Positions 12,770 to 26,534 are shown, counted from the first letter of the stretch. The stretch is DNA of 64,000 nt from Acanthosoma haemorrhoidale (GCA_930367205.1 OV884009.1:97671189-97735188), one strand, 5' to 3'. Numbers and translations are program-made. The notes: generated by a model from the letters alone, not told the origin.

Positions 12770-14065
12770 AAGCCTCTTCAGCTTTCAACAATATGTTACA
12801 TTTCTTCGGATTTCACCTTCGCGTTGTTGATCACATATCCTTAGCCCTTGAAAAAAAAACAGTATTGCACTGGCGCCTTTCTGGACCTCAAGCTTTTGAC
12901 AGGGTTTGGCACGCAGGTTTGCTCTACAAGCTCAAAAGATATTTACCACAGACCCTTTTCCTAATCCTACAGTCCTACCTTTCAAACCGTTTCTTCCAAG
13001 TCCACTGTAGTTTAGAATATTCAAACTACTATCCCATAAAAGCAGGAGTTCCTCAGGGCAGTCTTCTGGTCACCATTCTCGATAACCTATATACTGCCAT
13101 CTACTACCAATACCTTTTTGGCAACATTTGCAGATGACACTGCAGTCGTATCATCCCACCCACACCCAAATAAAGCATCTCCTAATGTTCAAAAACACCT
13201 TGATGTGATCGAGTATTGTTTCAATCAATGGAGGATCAAACAGAATGAAGAAAAATGTCCCCAAATTACCTTTAACCTCTGCCACAAGTCCTGTCCTCAC
13301 TTTGTTCCATTATTTCCTCATTCCTCTTCCTTTATCCGAGACAGTACGGCTGACATGGAACCCACACACGAGGCTGAAAAGACAAGAACTAAACAGACGC
13401 TTTAGACAATTTTACAGACTACTTCGAAGGACATTCTCACTAGAAAATAAATTACTTATCATAGTTATACATAGCCATTCATAGTTGTACTAAAGCCAAT
13501 CTGGACATACGGAATAGAGCTACGGTGGACAGCAAAAAGTTCGAACATCAAGCGTATCCAATCTTTTCAATTAAAATTCCTGAGAACAATAGTCAATGCT
13601 CCTTATTACGTCAGCAACAAAAACCTTCATAATGATGTTAATATACCCAACATTCTCGAACTCATTCTTTCCAAGTTCATAAATTCCATCGTGATCTATC
13701 CAACCAGGGGGATTAGCCTAGCACAATCATTAAACTGCGTCACTCATCCTTATAATCCTCCTCGGAGAATAAAGCGGTAGTGGCCTCGTTACCTGCTTTA
13801 AATACGTGACAGTGGGAGTCCTGGTAATGACCAGTTACTCCAAACATGTCCTGAGCGTCTGTGGCTCTCTTGGACAGCATACACGGGCTCGTACTCGGTT
13901 AAGCGGCAGATAGAGGAGCATGGGGACTCCGCTTTTTCAGTCGCATGCGAGGGTGGATGACAACCATGTGGGGGTCTATGGGCTATGAATGAGAACATTG
14001 CACACAATTACATATCGCCTAATAAGGCAGATTGTAATTTTATAACAATAAAATTTGATATTTGT
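12770..14065 (+). mobile_element. Jockey-like family A, reverse transcriptase half and 3' UTR
   Basis: The best-preserved family A reverse transcriptase in the window. QAFDRVWHAGLLYKL is the Jockey palm motif A region. AGVPQGSLL follows, and after a frameshift the catalytic box reads FADDTAVV. Later pieces in shifted frames read RLTWNPHTRLKRQELN and FLRTIVNAPYYVSNKNLHND, the usual thumb and C-terminal segment. The protein end (near KR-WPRYLL) passes into the 3' UTR with the shared CGCATGCGAGGG block and ends near CAGATTGTAATTTTATAAC. At least three frameshifts and several stops make it inactive. The endonuclease and the start of the reverse transcriptase are missing. Confidence 0.8.
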
Positions 14066-16338
14066 AAAAAACTGTCATTAAATCATGCTAATTTAATGCA
14101 GCCCCCCCCCATTTGATGAATTAACACCCTGAAATTCAAAAATGCAAAAAAACACTGGCACCTACAATGGAATCAGAAACAACACCAAATAGTTTTTAAA
14201 TGATCAAAAAGGTAGTCTCAATGTTAAACTTTATTATCACGGTTCAAAAATTAGTATTTTGAAAAATTTGAAGAAACAGGGACATTATAATCGAACGATT
14301 TCGGCACAGCGTGCTCATTTGATATTTAAGGGAACTTCCCTTATTGTTCATGTTTAACGCCTACATTACTTTCTTGTTATCAGTACTAATGCATGTCTGC
14401 ATCAGGCACACATATTATGTGTAAACGTTGAAAACCTAACAACTATTATCATCAATCTAAGCCAGTAAACTCTACTTTGTTTATTTTTAGTTAATTGTGA
14501 ACGTCTGCTTATTGTTTGCATCCTCAAATGGGCAGGAGACCGCATTGAGAAAACACTAGCTGGCGGGGCCCGGAGGAGGGTGGCGGAGGTCCCCAGGGCC
14601 CGAGACCAGGGGCACATTCATTATGGATACACCCCAGTGGCGGATCAACAGATGAACGCTTTTACTCTGCCGTACAGCCCTCGCCAAATGTCATAGCTCT
14701 GACTCATCCCTTGTTAATAATATTTCTGCTACATGCATTGTCGATTATAAAACCTTCCTCTTGCGGGGGCCTTTTCACTCGGGCGCAAAAAGGGAAGGAA
14801 ACGGCCGACCTCGCCGTGCACAGTGAATATGTGCTGTGTCAGCCATCGGGAGTAACTGCCAAGGGGTAGCTACTCCACCTTTCTAAACTACTTGCACTTG
14901 ACAACATCCTTGCCTTTAAGATAACATCTTTAATTAATTAATTAATATATTCCAACGATAGCCAGAAGAAAAAAAATCCCGTATTTGAAAACACTTTTGA
15001 AAAACATTATTGAGTGTAGCAATTCGTTCGGCGAGAGGCGAAAAGGTGTTGTTGCATTGGAATACGGCAGTGTTCTTGTTCAAATGCTTTGACCCTCTAA
15101 ATAGCAGTGTTTAAAATAGTGGAACGAACGTATTCCAGAAAATAGAGTTCTGAAAGACAAATATCACTTATTTTATAGTTTAATGGTTTTTATAGCTTTT
15201 TTCCGGCAAATTTACAATTACAATTACAATTTGTTAAAGATGTGTTTTAGTAACTGAATGAGAAAGGGAATGTATTTTTTTTTATCAAAAATACGAAGTA
15301 TTTTTTCACAAGAATTTAATCAAGATTTAAAATTTTTTATATTGTTTTTAGTTGTATTCAAAAAAATATAATTTAGTAGATAATCGATGTTTCGAATCGA
15401 ACAGATTTTCATTGGTACAAAGAAACATGTTAAAAATATCTCATTAAAAAAAAAAAGAACGTAATTCCACGTCCTGGTTTATTTGTTTTCCAATGGTTGT
15501 TCTCTTTGCTGTATGTATAAAAATACCTCTCCGACAGGTTTTTTAACTTTCTTGCTAAATATAATGTACATAACGAAACTGGGGAATTTTAGTTGTTAAT
15601 TCAAAATTTAAGTCTAAATTTCGAACTTAATAAGATATTTATAATAAGATAAAAATATACGCCACCAGTATGATACTACTGAGTCATCTTATAACGCGAT
15701 AAGTTTAATTATATAATTATTATATACCCTTTCTTTTTTCATTACTAATTTCTTATTAGGATATATCCTGTTATGATAAAAGAAAACAATCTTTTTTTAG
15801 TGATCATTATTTGAAATAATGATTATTTAGGGGTGACTTGCTGGACGGAAGCTGTGATTGACCACTCAGTCACGGAAATGTACACGAAGTGGTAAAAAAC
15901 TTCATCAATGGAGAAGTATGATGCCCCATCTGTCTCGGTAGAATAACCTAGGCATTAGTTAGTCGGACATGCTATTAATTAATTAACGTCCATCTATACG
16001 GGACAGTAAACGTGTAGTTGCTGTTTAGCAGCCATAGTGAGGGTTATAATTTTGTATGTTGAATTATTTATATCTTTGTCTTTCACAGTATTATTAATAA
16101 TGACGAATGCACCCTGACTCGATGCTGCAAAAGATTATTCCGAAATGTTTATATCGATGGAGAACAACTTGAAAACACCTTTCTATTGATAATAATTAGT
16201 TGTAATATTGTAAGTATGACAATACATAAACGAATTATCAATATTTAAGAATGGAAAATATAAAAATTAAAAACTAATCATCAACAATTTTTGTTTAGCT
16301 AATAATTATGTATTACATATTTTCAATGTAAACTTAAG
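14066..16338. other. Stretch mostly without recognised features
   Basis: AT-rich apart from a GC-rich island at about 14530-14640 that includes CAGTGGCGGATC, a sequence like the end of some hAT transposons. Nothing else recognised. Confidence 0.35.
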
Positions 16339-16623
16339 GTGGGGACTGACTAGGGCCGATCGCACTACGTCGAATGATACACCACGATTGAATATGTCAC
16401 GTGTACTTGCTTCGAACATCGGTGGGAACTTGTTCGTTTTCAGGGTCACAGTAGTCATTATGTCAACTGTGCGATATATAAAATTGGCTGGCCCTTTTAC
16501 TCGCTAACACAAACAACAATCAAAAAGGTTCGGCAAAAAAAAAAAAAAGTGTGGGTGGATGTTTTAAGTTCGCGGGAGCCTAACTCACCTTACTAGTAGT
16601 GTTTCCCTTCCATGAGTCCCCAC
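16339..16623. mobile_element. Possible MITE with 9-base inverted ends
   Basis: GTGGGGACT at 16339-16347 is inverted perfectly as AGTCCCCAC at 16615-16623, bounding 285 bases of higher GC content than the AT-rich flanks. Inside are CACGTG near 16399 and a TATA-like TATATAAAA at 16475-16483. No target duplication is clear, so the call is tentative. Confidence 0.3.
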
Positions 16624-16984
16624 ATTTATATTGTAAATTAAAAAAATGGATTTTTAGCTGTGCTACCGATTACGAGTAAAACTGAGACCATTGTACAAAA
16701 TAATTGCATGCGATTCATTGGATTGTTTCCTAGAAGAAGCAATAATGCACATCCATGATGTTTGGGACATTCCAAAAATACAAGACTGTGTAAAACCTAC
16801 AATTATTTTGTATCCTTATGGACACTTACATGCAATAGAACTACTCTCGAGAAATATGTTGTGTTCTTGAAAGTACAAGCATAAATGAGTGAAACATTTA
16901 ATACTTCAATAATAGGTCTTAATTATAATGTTGCGTACACGGTTTGAGATTAGAAAAACTATTTACCGTTAAAGTGTAAATTTG

Positions 16985-17135
16985 TTTTAATTATAACTTC
17001 TTTATTGTGCTAAAATTACAATCTGCCTTATTAGGCAATAAGAAATTGAGATAAATGTCCTCATTCATACCATATTATACCAGCCGAGAGGCCTCCCAAA
17101 TCCACATGGTTGTCACCTCCCTCGCATGAGGTACG
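16985..17135 (-). mobile_element. Jockey-like family A, 3' tail only
   Basis: The minus strand reads the last part of the family A 3' UTR, ending in TTTTAGCACAATAAAGAAG. It shares CATGGTTGTCACCTCCCTCG (plus-strand text) with the other copies. It is a short 5'-truncated insertion. Confidence 0.75.
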
Positions 17136-17139
17136 ATGT

Positions 17140-19024
17140 ATTCTTGTGTTCTTTGTGTCACCGACACAACCCCTGTGATGAATAAGTTGTATAATCTATT
17201 TTGCTTGAATTATATATTATTTTAATTTTATCTTTGTTAATACATATGAAAATACAATTTTTTCAATTTAATTTAATACTGCAAATGTAAAAATAAAAAA
17301 TGTTTCAAGAATAAAAAAGAATATTGGGGAATCCACTGATGCTTGGATCGAATATAGAACTATAATAAGAATATTGTTTATTTGAGTGGCGAGAGAGGAC
17401 AGAGCATTAGAATATACAGTGGTGAGAGAAAATCCCGGTCTGATTGGAGCGAGAGATGGCAGGAAATTGAGTAAGAAAAGAAGAGCTACCCTTGCAGAGG
17501 CACCCGGTCCCATTTCCCAAGGGCTCAATAAACCCAGCCTGAAAAATCCCATTTAATATAGTGCTGCCGCTAATACCGACCATCCCTTACAACCCCCCTC
17601 CCTGCTGGGGCTTTAGCAGAGATAAATAAGGTTTGAATGGTCATTACCACCCCCCCCCCCCCCAAGGCCAGGTAGTCGTGGCTTTACGTTGTACGCCCTT
17701 CTCACTGTAAGTCGCTCTTTGATATTGTCCTACCAACCAAGTGGCTTTACTTGGAAACCGGTAATGCCAATTGTCTTTTGCCTGCCAGTGCTCGCAGAAG
17801 ATATAAAATTCTTCTGGCGACGGTACTAGTTCATCTCAAGGTGCTTCACTCAAAAATAATTGTGAATAGCTAAAATATTGAGCTAGAAAAAGTTATTTTC
17901 AGAATCAAAGGCATATTACGACCTGAACTACACTAGGGTTCGCCACTGCCACAATACCTTAACCTACCTTACAATACCTTAGTGTTTTCGCCATACACTA
18001 ACACTTAGTTCAAATATTTTGCTGCAACATTAAATATCGAAACACCACTGATATATACCCAGATAACAAATATAATTTTACAATCAATATTACAATTTGA
18101 AATAACCTATTCTTTAATCCTCTGCAACTCCACCCAAGACCCACTTGATATAATTAAAAACAAGGGACATGAAGCAACTGCAATGGCCTACCTATGTATC
18201 TTAGTGTCCACTGATTTCCTTTCTACATACCTTTATTTGCAGCGTGTACATCACACAATGATTTCGGACCGGAAACCGCCCCGGAACAAATGAAATCCCA
18301 AATTTATATTGTGCGCTTTCAAACCCCATTTTTGGGAATTTATTTGAAATTGTTTTTGCATTATTGTCTTTGGTGTAGGCCCGATTTTTTCTCATACTTA
18401 CCGCTGTTGTATTTTTATCAATAACTAATCAGTAGATTTCGACATGGTGTTGACTATACATTCAAAATTTGTATTACCAATATAGCAGCTAGAGACAGAA
18501 GAAATACGATTACCGCCCCATGTATAAGTATAATGAAGGACCTTCATGATAGGTAACTGAATATCATATATTAATTTATTTTTATTAATCAAAACCACCT
18601 TAGTTATTGAAAATCTCTTTTAAATGAATAGAAATGTGAATAATTAAAAAATCCCTGAATCGAAAACAGGGCTGAAAACAGAGCTGAAGGAATTTAACAA
18701 ATAAATGAAATAATAAACTAATTATTATTTCAGTGGACTTATGTGATTATTAACTTTTAATAAATATTTCCTAAATTGAAACCGCTATATATTCTTGCAA
18801 TAACGTTTGAAAACCCATCAGCAGATATAAAATGTGTTTTTTTCCCATGAGAGGGAATCTGTGCAGTGTATTGTCACAACGAGAAAATTTTATTCCTAAT
18901 CATGAGATGTGATATTTAATCACTACAGTTTAATAATTATTAGCCTTAGAAAAAAGATAGAGCCGTGACTGGAACCTTTGAAAGACCCCGCTCTGGAGAT
19001 ACTGATATTATCTTGTACTCGATA
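17140..19024. other. Stretch without recognised features
   Basis: Nothing recognised. Holds a C run near 17650-17663 and a GC-richer patch at 17440-17850 with no supported frame. Confidence 0.4.
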
Positions 19025-19092
19025 AGGATAGCTCAGTGGATAGAGGACTTGGCCGGAGATCAGGAAGCCTCTGGTTCATATCTTTATTCTTT
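19025..19092 (+). repeat. Possible tRNA-derived SINE head
   Basis: GATAGCTCAGTGGATAGAG is a good A-box and D-arm match for a tRNA; GGTTCATATCT downstream is a degenerate B box. Acceptor-stem pairing is not evident, so this is a tRNA-like relic, not a tRNA gene. Confidence 0.35.
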
Positions 19093-20256
19093 GGATAATA
19101 ATTATGTAAAAAGCGGGATGACATAGCATGACTAATAATTATAAACAAAGTCGGTATATGATGAGTATTTAAATACTATATACTCGTATATGTACTAGCT
19201 AAAGGTAAAACTCTATATTACAGTCTTCTTTGAAAGACTTCGCTATATCATGGCTAAATATATTTCATATTGATTAACATTTAATGTATGCAAGGTGTCT
19301 TATGTGTTTTTTAACGATGATACAATTATTAAAGCTATGCACGCAACTCAACACATGCATGTAATTATATTTTGGGCATTATTTTCATAATTATATGAAA
19401 CTTATGGACAAAATATATTAATACATGTACTAGATGTTAATTACATAAAGTCATAAAAGATGTCATTCAAATTGTGACCACAACTTTTAGCACCCGAGGC
19501 TGTTAATTGATGGATCACGCCTCATCCAAATTTGTTATAAATAATTTTTGTGCGTAGGGGTATATAAGATGTATCGTGGTATAACTTATTAGACACTGGC
19601 CCGCCATTCAGCTCAACGTTTTGGCGTAACATGTGCTACAGAACAATATTGTATATAAAACATAACGTTACACATGTACTCTAGTGGTGCTGTCATGTTG
19701 TTATCCAATTTATTAAAATTCATTTGTTTATATTTGAATAGGAATAACATAATATTTATCAACATACTTTTTTTAATAGAGTTATGTTTACATGTCAAGT
19801 CTTTTTATGATCTATATTTTATTTGTGAGATATTTTAACTTTATTGAATGAATATTTATGAGCATTAACCTAGTTTTTACATCTATGCTTCTGCCTTCCA
19901 CTTTGTTGTACAGTCATTCAATAGTAGGTATATATACTAGTTGATCCATGGACCAGTAGCCTCGTCATATATTTTTATTAAAAGCAACAATTTGTCCCAA
20001 CAAATATGAACTAAATTGTATTTTTGGAATGTAAATAAACGAAAAAAGCACAGAAAGTGAACTATGTTGAGAAATAGCCACGAGAATCGTTATGAGTTTC
20101 TTATAAATTTATAAAATTACTCTGAAAAAACTAATTTTGCGTATTTTTGCTAATACTTTTTTTTTTGTTATATTTCAATTAATCGATTTCCCCTTCTTGG
20201 ATAGAAATTATTGTCAAAAATGACTTTTTGGAAATAGAATACATAAAATTGCTCCA
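19093..20256. other. AT-rich stretch without recognised features
   Basis: No gene or element recognised. The text near 19520-19590 is loosely similar to 25530-25600 (both contain AATTTGTTATAA followed by a GGGGTAT block), hinting at an old repeat. Confidence 0.35.
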
Positions 20257-21140
20257 ATGATGGAAGCACAGGGCAGTGTCCTGGGTCCCATCATTTATAA
20301 CCTATACACCACTGATCCCTCCTCTACTTCCACTGCCATCACCTTCTTGTCAACATTTGCAGATGTCACTGCAGTCTTGTCATCCTACCCAAACCACGAT
20401 ACAGCATCCCGTAACCTCCGAAAACACCTTGATGAGATCGAGTATTGGTTCAACCAATCGCGGATCAAAGTTAATGAAGCAAAATGTTCCCACATTACCT
20501 TTAACCTCTGCCGCAAGTCCTGTCCACTATTTTTTTTTTCCAATGCAATTCCTCTTCCTGGGGATGCAAAAATTTCGAACATCAACAGTTAATATTATTG
20601 CCCCCTTATTACGTCAGCAACAAAACCCTTCATAACGATCTTATTATACCCAAAATTCTTGAACTCATCCCTTCCAAGTTAATGAAATTCCATCGTAACC
20701 TATCCAACCACCCTTATCCCACAGTCATTACATTGCGCAACTCAACCCTATAATCCCCCACGGAGACTAAAGCGGCAGTGGCCTCGTGACCTGCTATAAA
20801 TTCGTGAAAGTTGCAGTCCTGGCAATGGCAAGTTTCTCCAATCATGTCCTGAGCGTCTGTGACTCTCCCGCTCTTGGTCAGTTTCCATAGCGTATAGCGT
20901 TCGTATACGGTGGCGCGGCTGATGGAGGAGCCTAGGGGGGGGGGGCTTCCCAAGACTCCGCTTACTCTTTTGCTTGCGAGGGGGGTGTCAACCATGTGAA
21001 CTTAAATGGTCTCTGGGCTGTTTGTAAATACTGTATGAATGAGCGAGTGAATGAAAATTGTAAATATGGTATGGATGAGTACATTTATCACAATTACGTT
21101 TTGCCCGATAAGGCAGATTGGAATTTTATCACAATGAATA
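20257..21140 (+). mobile_element. Jockey-like family A, internally deleted
   Basis: Starts in the palm of the reverse transcriptase (QGSVLGPIIYNLYTTD). The catalytic box is degraded to FADVTAVL, with the second Asp lost. It continues through WFNQSRIKVNEAKCSHITF. Around 20570-20590 it jumps directly to the C-terminal segment, missing the thumb and connection region. The end of ORF2 and the shared 3' UTR follow, with a G run near 20936-20944. The copy is 5'-truncated, deleted and inactive. Confidence 0.75.
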
Positions 21141-22214
21141 TAAATTATTTATAGCAAAAAATGATGAACAAAAAACTATTAACCTCCTTGATATTTGGGA
21201 GGATAATTAACAATAATAAAATCAAATCGGACAAATACTATAAAACTAAATTTATATTTTGAAAGGGAAAAATCATTGGAAAGCTTCATATAAGATTTTT
21301 TTTTCTTTTTTAGTAAATATGTACACAGGTGGTCTGAAAAGTTTCCGACCTCAACATGAAGATGATAATAAAATAAATAAAAGCTAGTGAAATAAAAGCT
21401 AAAATAAAATCTTTGTTAGCTCGTAATATATTATTTAATAAAAACACAATTTAATTATAGTATATAAAAATGCTTTATAAAGAAAATTCTACGACTTAAT
21501 AACAATTTTTTTTTCCAAAACCCCCTCCGCTACCTCCATGTGCTCAGAATTTTTCATAGATTGTTCAGTAGTTAGTCATGGCAAGGTTTTATGAAAATTA
21601 GGTTGTATTTCTTTGTTTTTTTAAAAGTAAATTTCATTTTTGCATATTTGTTTTCAGTTTAAAATAGCTGCAGTATCAGACTAATACTAATGGCTACAGT
21701 TGTTCAAATTATGATTGAATGACCGATTATAATAAAAATTGGAATGTAACTGCCAGAATTACAACTTTTATTCAGATATGTTATCAGGGATAATTACTGG
21801 GCATTCAGTCGTAATTGAGAACTCAGTTATAATTTTACCTACTCAACACGCATCACTGTTAACATTGATAACTTAAAAAATGATTACATCTAACAACAAT
21901 AATAATATTTGGAAGAAATTTGGTTTTTCACTAAATATCAGCAAAACCGATAAATTGCCTTTCCGAAACTATGGAGGAAGATTGTAAAATAATAGTTTTC
22001 GACCTGGAAGGAGCAGAAAGATAAATATAAATCAGTCTATGAATGTTTTCGTCTATCGACTAAATTCAATTCAGTTGTTCAATTCAAATGAGAAACATTT
22101 TTATTGACAAATAAGATCCAAATACCAGAGGTCAAGCCAAATATAAGCACTCCATGGAAGAGTACAACACTCGCTAGTAGGCACGGGGATGGATGCTCAT
22201 GCATCGCTACCGTG
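21141..22214. other. AT-rich stretch without recognised features
   Basis: No open frame or repeat that I can support. Confidence 0.4.
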
Positions 22215-22710
22215 AGTTAAATAATCTTTGTAGAGGAGAGTCTTTTAAAAGAAAAGAAAAGCTTTATTATGAGTAAAAGCAAAACACTGGTGCATAAAAA
22301 TATTAAGAGTTACGTTACTACATACTGGGTGGAAGGTCTAGGGACGAGTCGGGTCTGGGGCTTTGTTTTTCCCCCTTAGCTCTAAACTTATAAGATTAAG
22401 CATGAGGGAAAAATAAAGGAATATTTGGGTTGAGCGGATCCTTGCACTAGGAGTACCTGCTTGAAGGTGGTGTGAGGGAATTAAGGAGTGTAGGAAGCCT
22501 CGGTAGAGGTTGATTGTTGAGGTACAGTGGTGAGAGTCCACTGGACTGGGGCCTGGGGCTCAAAGCTGAGACATATATGTATAAGAAAAGGATAAGATTC
22601 GGGGAAGTAGGGAGTAAGGGAAGTAAGGAGGGTTGCTTACTTAAAGATAACAGGAACCATCAGTGACTTCTATGAAGTTACGAGACAGGTATACAGTTCT
22701 GCTTCTACTT
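22215..22710. repeat. Dispersed repeat R2, copy 1
   Basis: Shares long blocks with 59060-59302: AAATAATCTTTGTAGAGGA, AGCTTTATTATGA, GCAAAACACTGGT, and near the end CTATGAAGT followed by AGGTATAC. This copy has about 250 extra bases in the middle. No coding frame is evident. TTTATT near its left end would be a polyadenylation signal on the minus strand, so it may be an LTR or the 3' end of an element read on that strand. Confidence 0.5.
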
Positions 22711-25690
22711 GTTCTTAGCAAGATGATAAATATTATGTATAAAGCAAGCATTATAAAACTGTGGATGGGGAATGGTGACTTCTTACTAAAAATACAAGGA
22801 TTCTTTTACGCAAGTCATCGCCACAACAGTTCAGAGAAAGCACATCTGTGGGGAGGACATCTGCCATTTCTGTCGCTTATGCAGGAGTATGGAGGTTCTA
22901 TACAGCATGGGACCTAGGGAAAAATCTAATAATGTCCTATTAATTTGATACCAATCTCCCTACTATGAATTCACTCTAGCACCAATTGTCTGAGGTCAAA
23001 ATATAACTTTTTACTGGGATCATCCCATCAGTACTCACCAGGTGCTCTTAAATAATGGACCTACAGCTTAGAGGATAAGAGCCAGGAGCTGGAAAGAAGA
23101 GAAAATGACATCATCATCGGTTCCTGGTTTCATTGGAAAGAGGAAGCTGGAATATATCTAGGAGCTTCAGTTGTCGACCAAACAAGCTAGACACTTATGG
23201 GAACTGGCATAGTTAGAACATTCAACAATCTCAAATAAACTGAGCCTAACGCTTCAGGAAAATTTATTTTTGTAATTCCATTAGTGTGAATTTGAAATAT
23301 GTTTTTGAGCAAGACAAGAAATTGTTTTCGTGGGGTGGGCTTGGTAGCTCACAGTTGGAGGAGTTACTAACACCATTTTTTAAATTGTATTATATTACTT
23401 ACTTAATCGCCACTGTGCTATCTTCTCTCAGTTCTCCTGGGCCTCTCCTGTGATCTTCCTTCCGCTTTCCTTTCATATATATAGTGAGTCAACATTTCGT
23501 TTTTTTTGCTAGACCCGTGTCAATACCACCTCAGGTATAGATTTTCTTCAATATTTTAGATTGTAATTCTTGGATTTCTTATTCCGTCTTGTATTTCCTT
23601 TAATATTGCTGATATTCTATTGACTGTTGTTGGATGTTATGAGTCAAAGAATCTAACAACTTGTTTAAGCCGAGTGTTTATCTTATTTTAGAATGATTTT
23701 TAATTTGAGTTATTTCTAATTAATTTTATTTTTTGCTCACCTTTCCAGTTGTGAAGGGGAAAAACAAACAAAAAAAATGTTATTTCTTTTCTTTAAATAT
23801 TTTTATTTCATTTCCTTGTTTCTGTATAACCAGCGTAAATATTTGTGCTAAGTATAATATATATTAGCTCGGGAGAAGATTTTATTTGAAATGTATGAGG
23901 TTTTGGTGATTTTTAACAGAATGAAATATTGTTTTGTTGTATAACCAATAAAAATTTAGTAGTGAACAAATTAATGTTAAACAGTTGAGTTTATTTAATT
24001 TAAAATATATTGTTTGAAAACCAAAATAATTACAATATGAAACTCTCGGAGGCCTCGGAATGGCCACAGACTAGGTCCTTAAAAGGAACTAGCAGATCCG
24101 GATAAGTTTTTACGGTCCATATTTGATATGACGGATATGACGGGAGTCACGCTCCAGATTTGTGCTGGGCAAAACGCAACACAGTTGGGAGAGTAACACC
24201 CATCGACAGTTTTACAACCTCCATTCTCACCGGCTCATCGTCCTATTGTTTATGTTTAGCACAGCTGGCTTGATATGCACATATCGACTATACACTCAGG
24301 GAAACCTCGTTGGCTGTTGGTTTATACCCACAAGAGGGATTGGTTATTTGTATATGTTTGCGTCATTTAGTGATTGGTCATAATGTCACCATATCCTCGA
24401 AAAATATTGCAGTTAATTTTGGTTTTGTTGTTCTTTCAAAAATCTGCTTTTCTTTCAGCAAATGTTATTTATTTATTATAATCTGGTTATTATTACACGT
24501 TTAAAAATCTGGAATCTTTTTTTTTTTTTCTACCAGTATGACGAACTGGGATAAGGAGAACCCTGGTTCTAATTCCTTCTCTTATGTTTAGTCGTTCTCT
24601 TGTGCTCAGTCAAAGGCTTTCATGACGTCATCAAAGTTGACGGTTGACAGATATTTATTTTTGGATCGCGGTGGGTGTTACAGCTAATTTTTTTTTTCTT
24701 CCTAGTCATTTAGGCACCGCAACTTCATTTAATTATCTGATAATACCAACAATTTTTTTTAGAATTGTATACACGTTTGAGGAAATCACAGTTTACATTA
24801 AATACACTAATATAAAGTTTATTTTTATTAAACTAAATTAAATTAAAACATGAATAACAGTTTAAAACATAATAGAGACAATATCCAAATAAATAAGGAA
24901 GGGACTGAAACAAAGTGCTAATAGTTAGAATTGAGGTGAGATTACTTGAAGCTTAAACAGGAAGGATAAAAAACGATACAACTGTTTATAAGGCGGTGAA
25001 AGGCTTTAAAAACATGATACCTACAAAGTTTCCGAACCATGTTTCCATTTGGTTAAACTATTAAATCCACTATTACAATTATTTTAATTGTTTCATTGCT
25101 ATGGAGTATTTTAAAAAATTTCTATCGGATGCAGACTTCTTCAATTCTCATACATTTAACAAAACAACTTTTTATTAACTAAGAATGGCTTTACCCCTTT
25201 ATTTTTTTGTTTTTATGTTACCCCGTGATTTTAAACTGTGAATTATTTTTCTGTTGCACATACATTATAATGAAATAAATCAATAAACGGTAATTTTTTA
25301 GCATTTATACTTTTTATAAAAAAAGGTATTTAAATACAATAATATATAAGAGACGTAGAAAGTGAAAAAACAACGCCTGCAGTGTAATCGTAATTTAAAT
25401 TAAAAACTATGTAATGTTAATTGTTAAACACACAGGTGACTGAAAATCACCTTTTGAACAAACAAAAAAACATGTATGTGTTATGTATTACATATAAAAT
25501 TCATGTATGTAATGTAATTCATCACACTTCACTTGAATTTGTTATAATTTTTGTGTAAAGGGGTATCTTATATGAGTACTCACGATACATATAAGTACTT
25601 AAAGCTTAATTCGATAAAATGGTTTTATTGATTTGCCAGTAGTTAAAAGGGTGATAATGCATCTTTAAAATATTTTATCAGTATAGCAGA
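22711..25690. other. Long stretch without recognised features
   Basis: Mostly AT-rich. Short frames at 24162-24383 and 24310-24504 (+) overlap in different phases and match no family I know. Confidence 0.4.
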
Positions 25691-25980
25691 TTTACGAATT
25701 CTCAAGCTGGTACTTGGATGCCGTCAACGATGCCCGTACACAGTATACCAGCCCCATTCATATAACTACATCCAAACTCGAGCCCAAGCAGACTGATAAG
25801 TCGACAACCGACGGAGTACAGCAGCCATGGGTGACACGCACGCGCATCCCTATCCCCCCCACTACCACTCCCCCCTCCCCACCCGCATTCCTCGACTTAA
25901 TCAATAGAGTATTATCTACTCCTGTTGGAATTTACTTAAAGCCCCAGATGCCAACATGTCCCCAACTATAGAAATAAAAG
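25691..25980 (+). other. Coding-like segment, unrecognised
   Basis: A GC-richer 85-codon frame (25714-25971) with a Pro/Thr-rich stretch (PIPPTTTPPSPP). A possible splice donor AAAAG|GTAAGC follows at 25980/25981, but the frame stops before it. It may be the start of a degraded element ORF or a chance frame. Confidence 0.15.
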
Positions 25981-26169
25981 GTAAGCAGGCAATAAGCCCC
26001 ATCTGTCCACGATTGCCTTCGGTTGTTGAATACATTTCTGCAGCTGGTGGAGTCTGTTTTTCAGATATTCTGCTATGTTCGGCGAATGGTTTTTTTATTT
26101 AATTTTAATTAAACGGATATACAGCGCATAACTATCCACTAATATATCTGATATACAGCTGTCTCATAA

Positions 26170-26520
26170 TACAGGAACTTTAAGCAATACATAAAGGGTG
26201 TATCTTTTCTACGGATACATATATCCTTTTATTTATTTACCTGAATTATCCGCAAACGCCACGCCTTTACGCTCTAATCGGATGATTAGAATATTTAGTC
26301 AAAGAGCGATGCCATCTAAGTATTTTACTGCTTAGAGATTTGATTCCTCTATCAAATCCTGAGCGTATAGCATTAGCGTGAAGTTATAAGTATAAGCAAA
26401 TTATACTTTTCTCAAAAATACTCAATTAATTTTCTTTAGTTATAATTGGAATCTAGACCCAATGTAATTTAATTGAATAAATTAACGACGTGATCAGATG
26501 GAAGGGATTCAATTATATAA
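26170..26520 (+). repeat. Dispersed non-coding repeat R1, copy 2
   Basis: Same family as 8540-8900 (inverted), 29430-29770, 40790-41215 and 57835-58115. It includes GGATACATATATCC and the hairpin box GATTTGATTCCTCTATCAAA followed by TCCTGAGCGTA. It is abutted on the right by a family A Jockey tail. Confidence 0.6.
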
Positions 26521-26534
26521 AAAAATATATATAT

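Noticed and set aside
17648..17664. C and G homopolymer runs (also near 5940, 34826 and 20936)
   Set aside because: Simple sequence without further structure.
25714..25980. Pro/Thr-rich exon with GTAAGC donor
   Set aside because: The frame stops before the donor, and I recognise no family; kept only as a low-confidence stretch.
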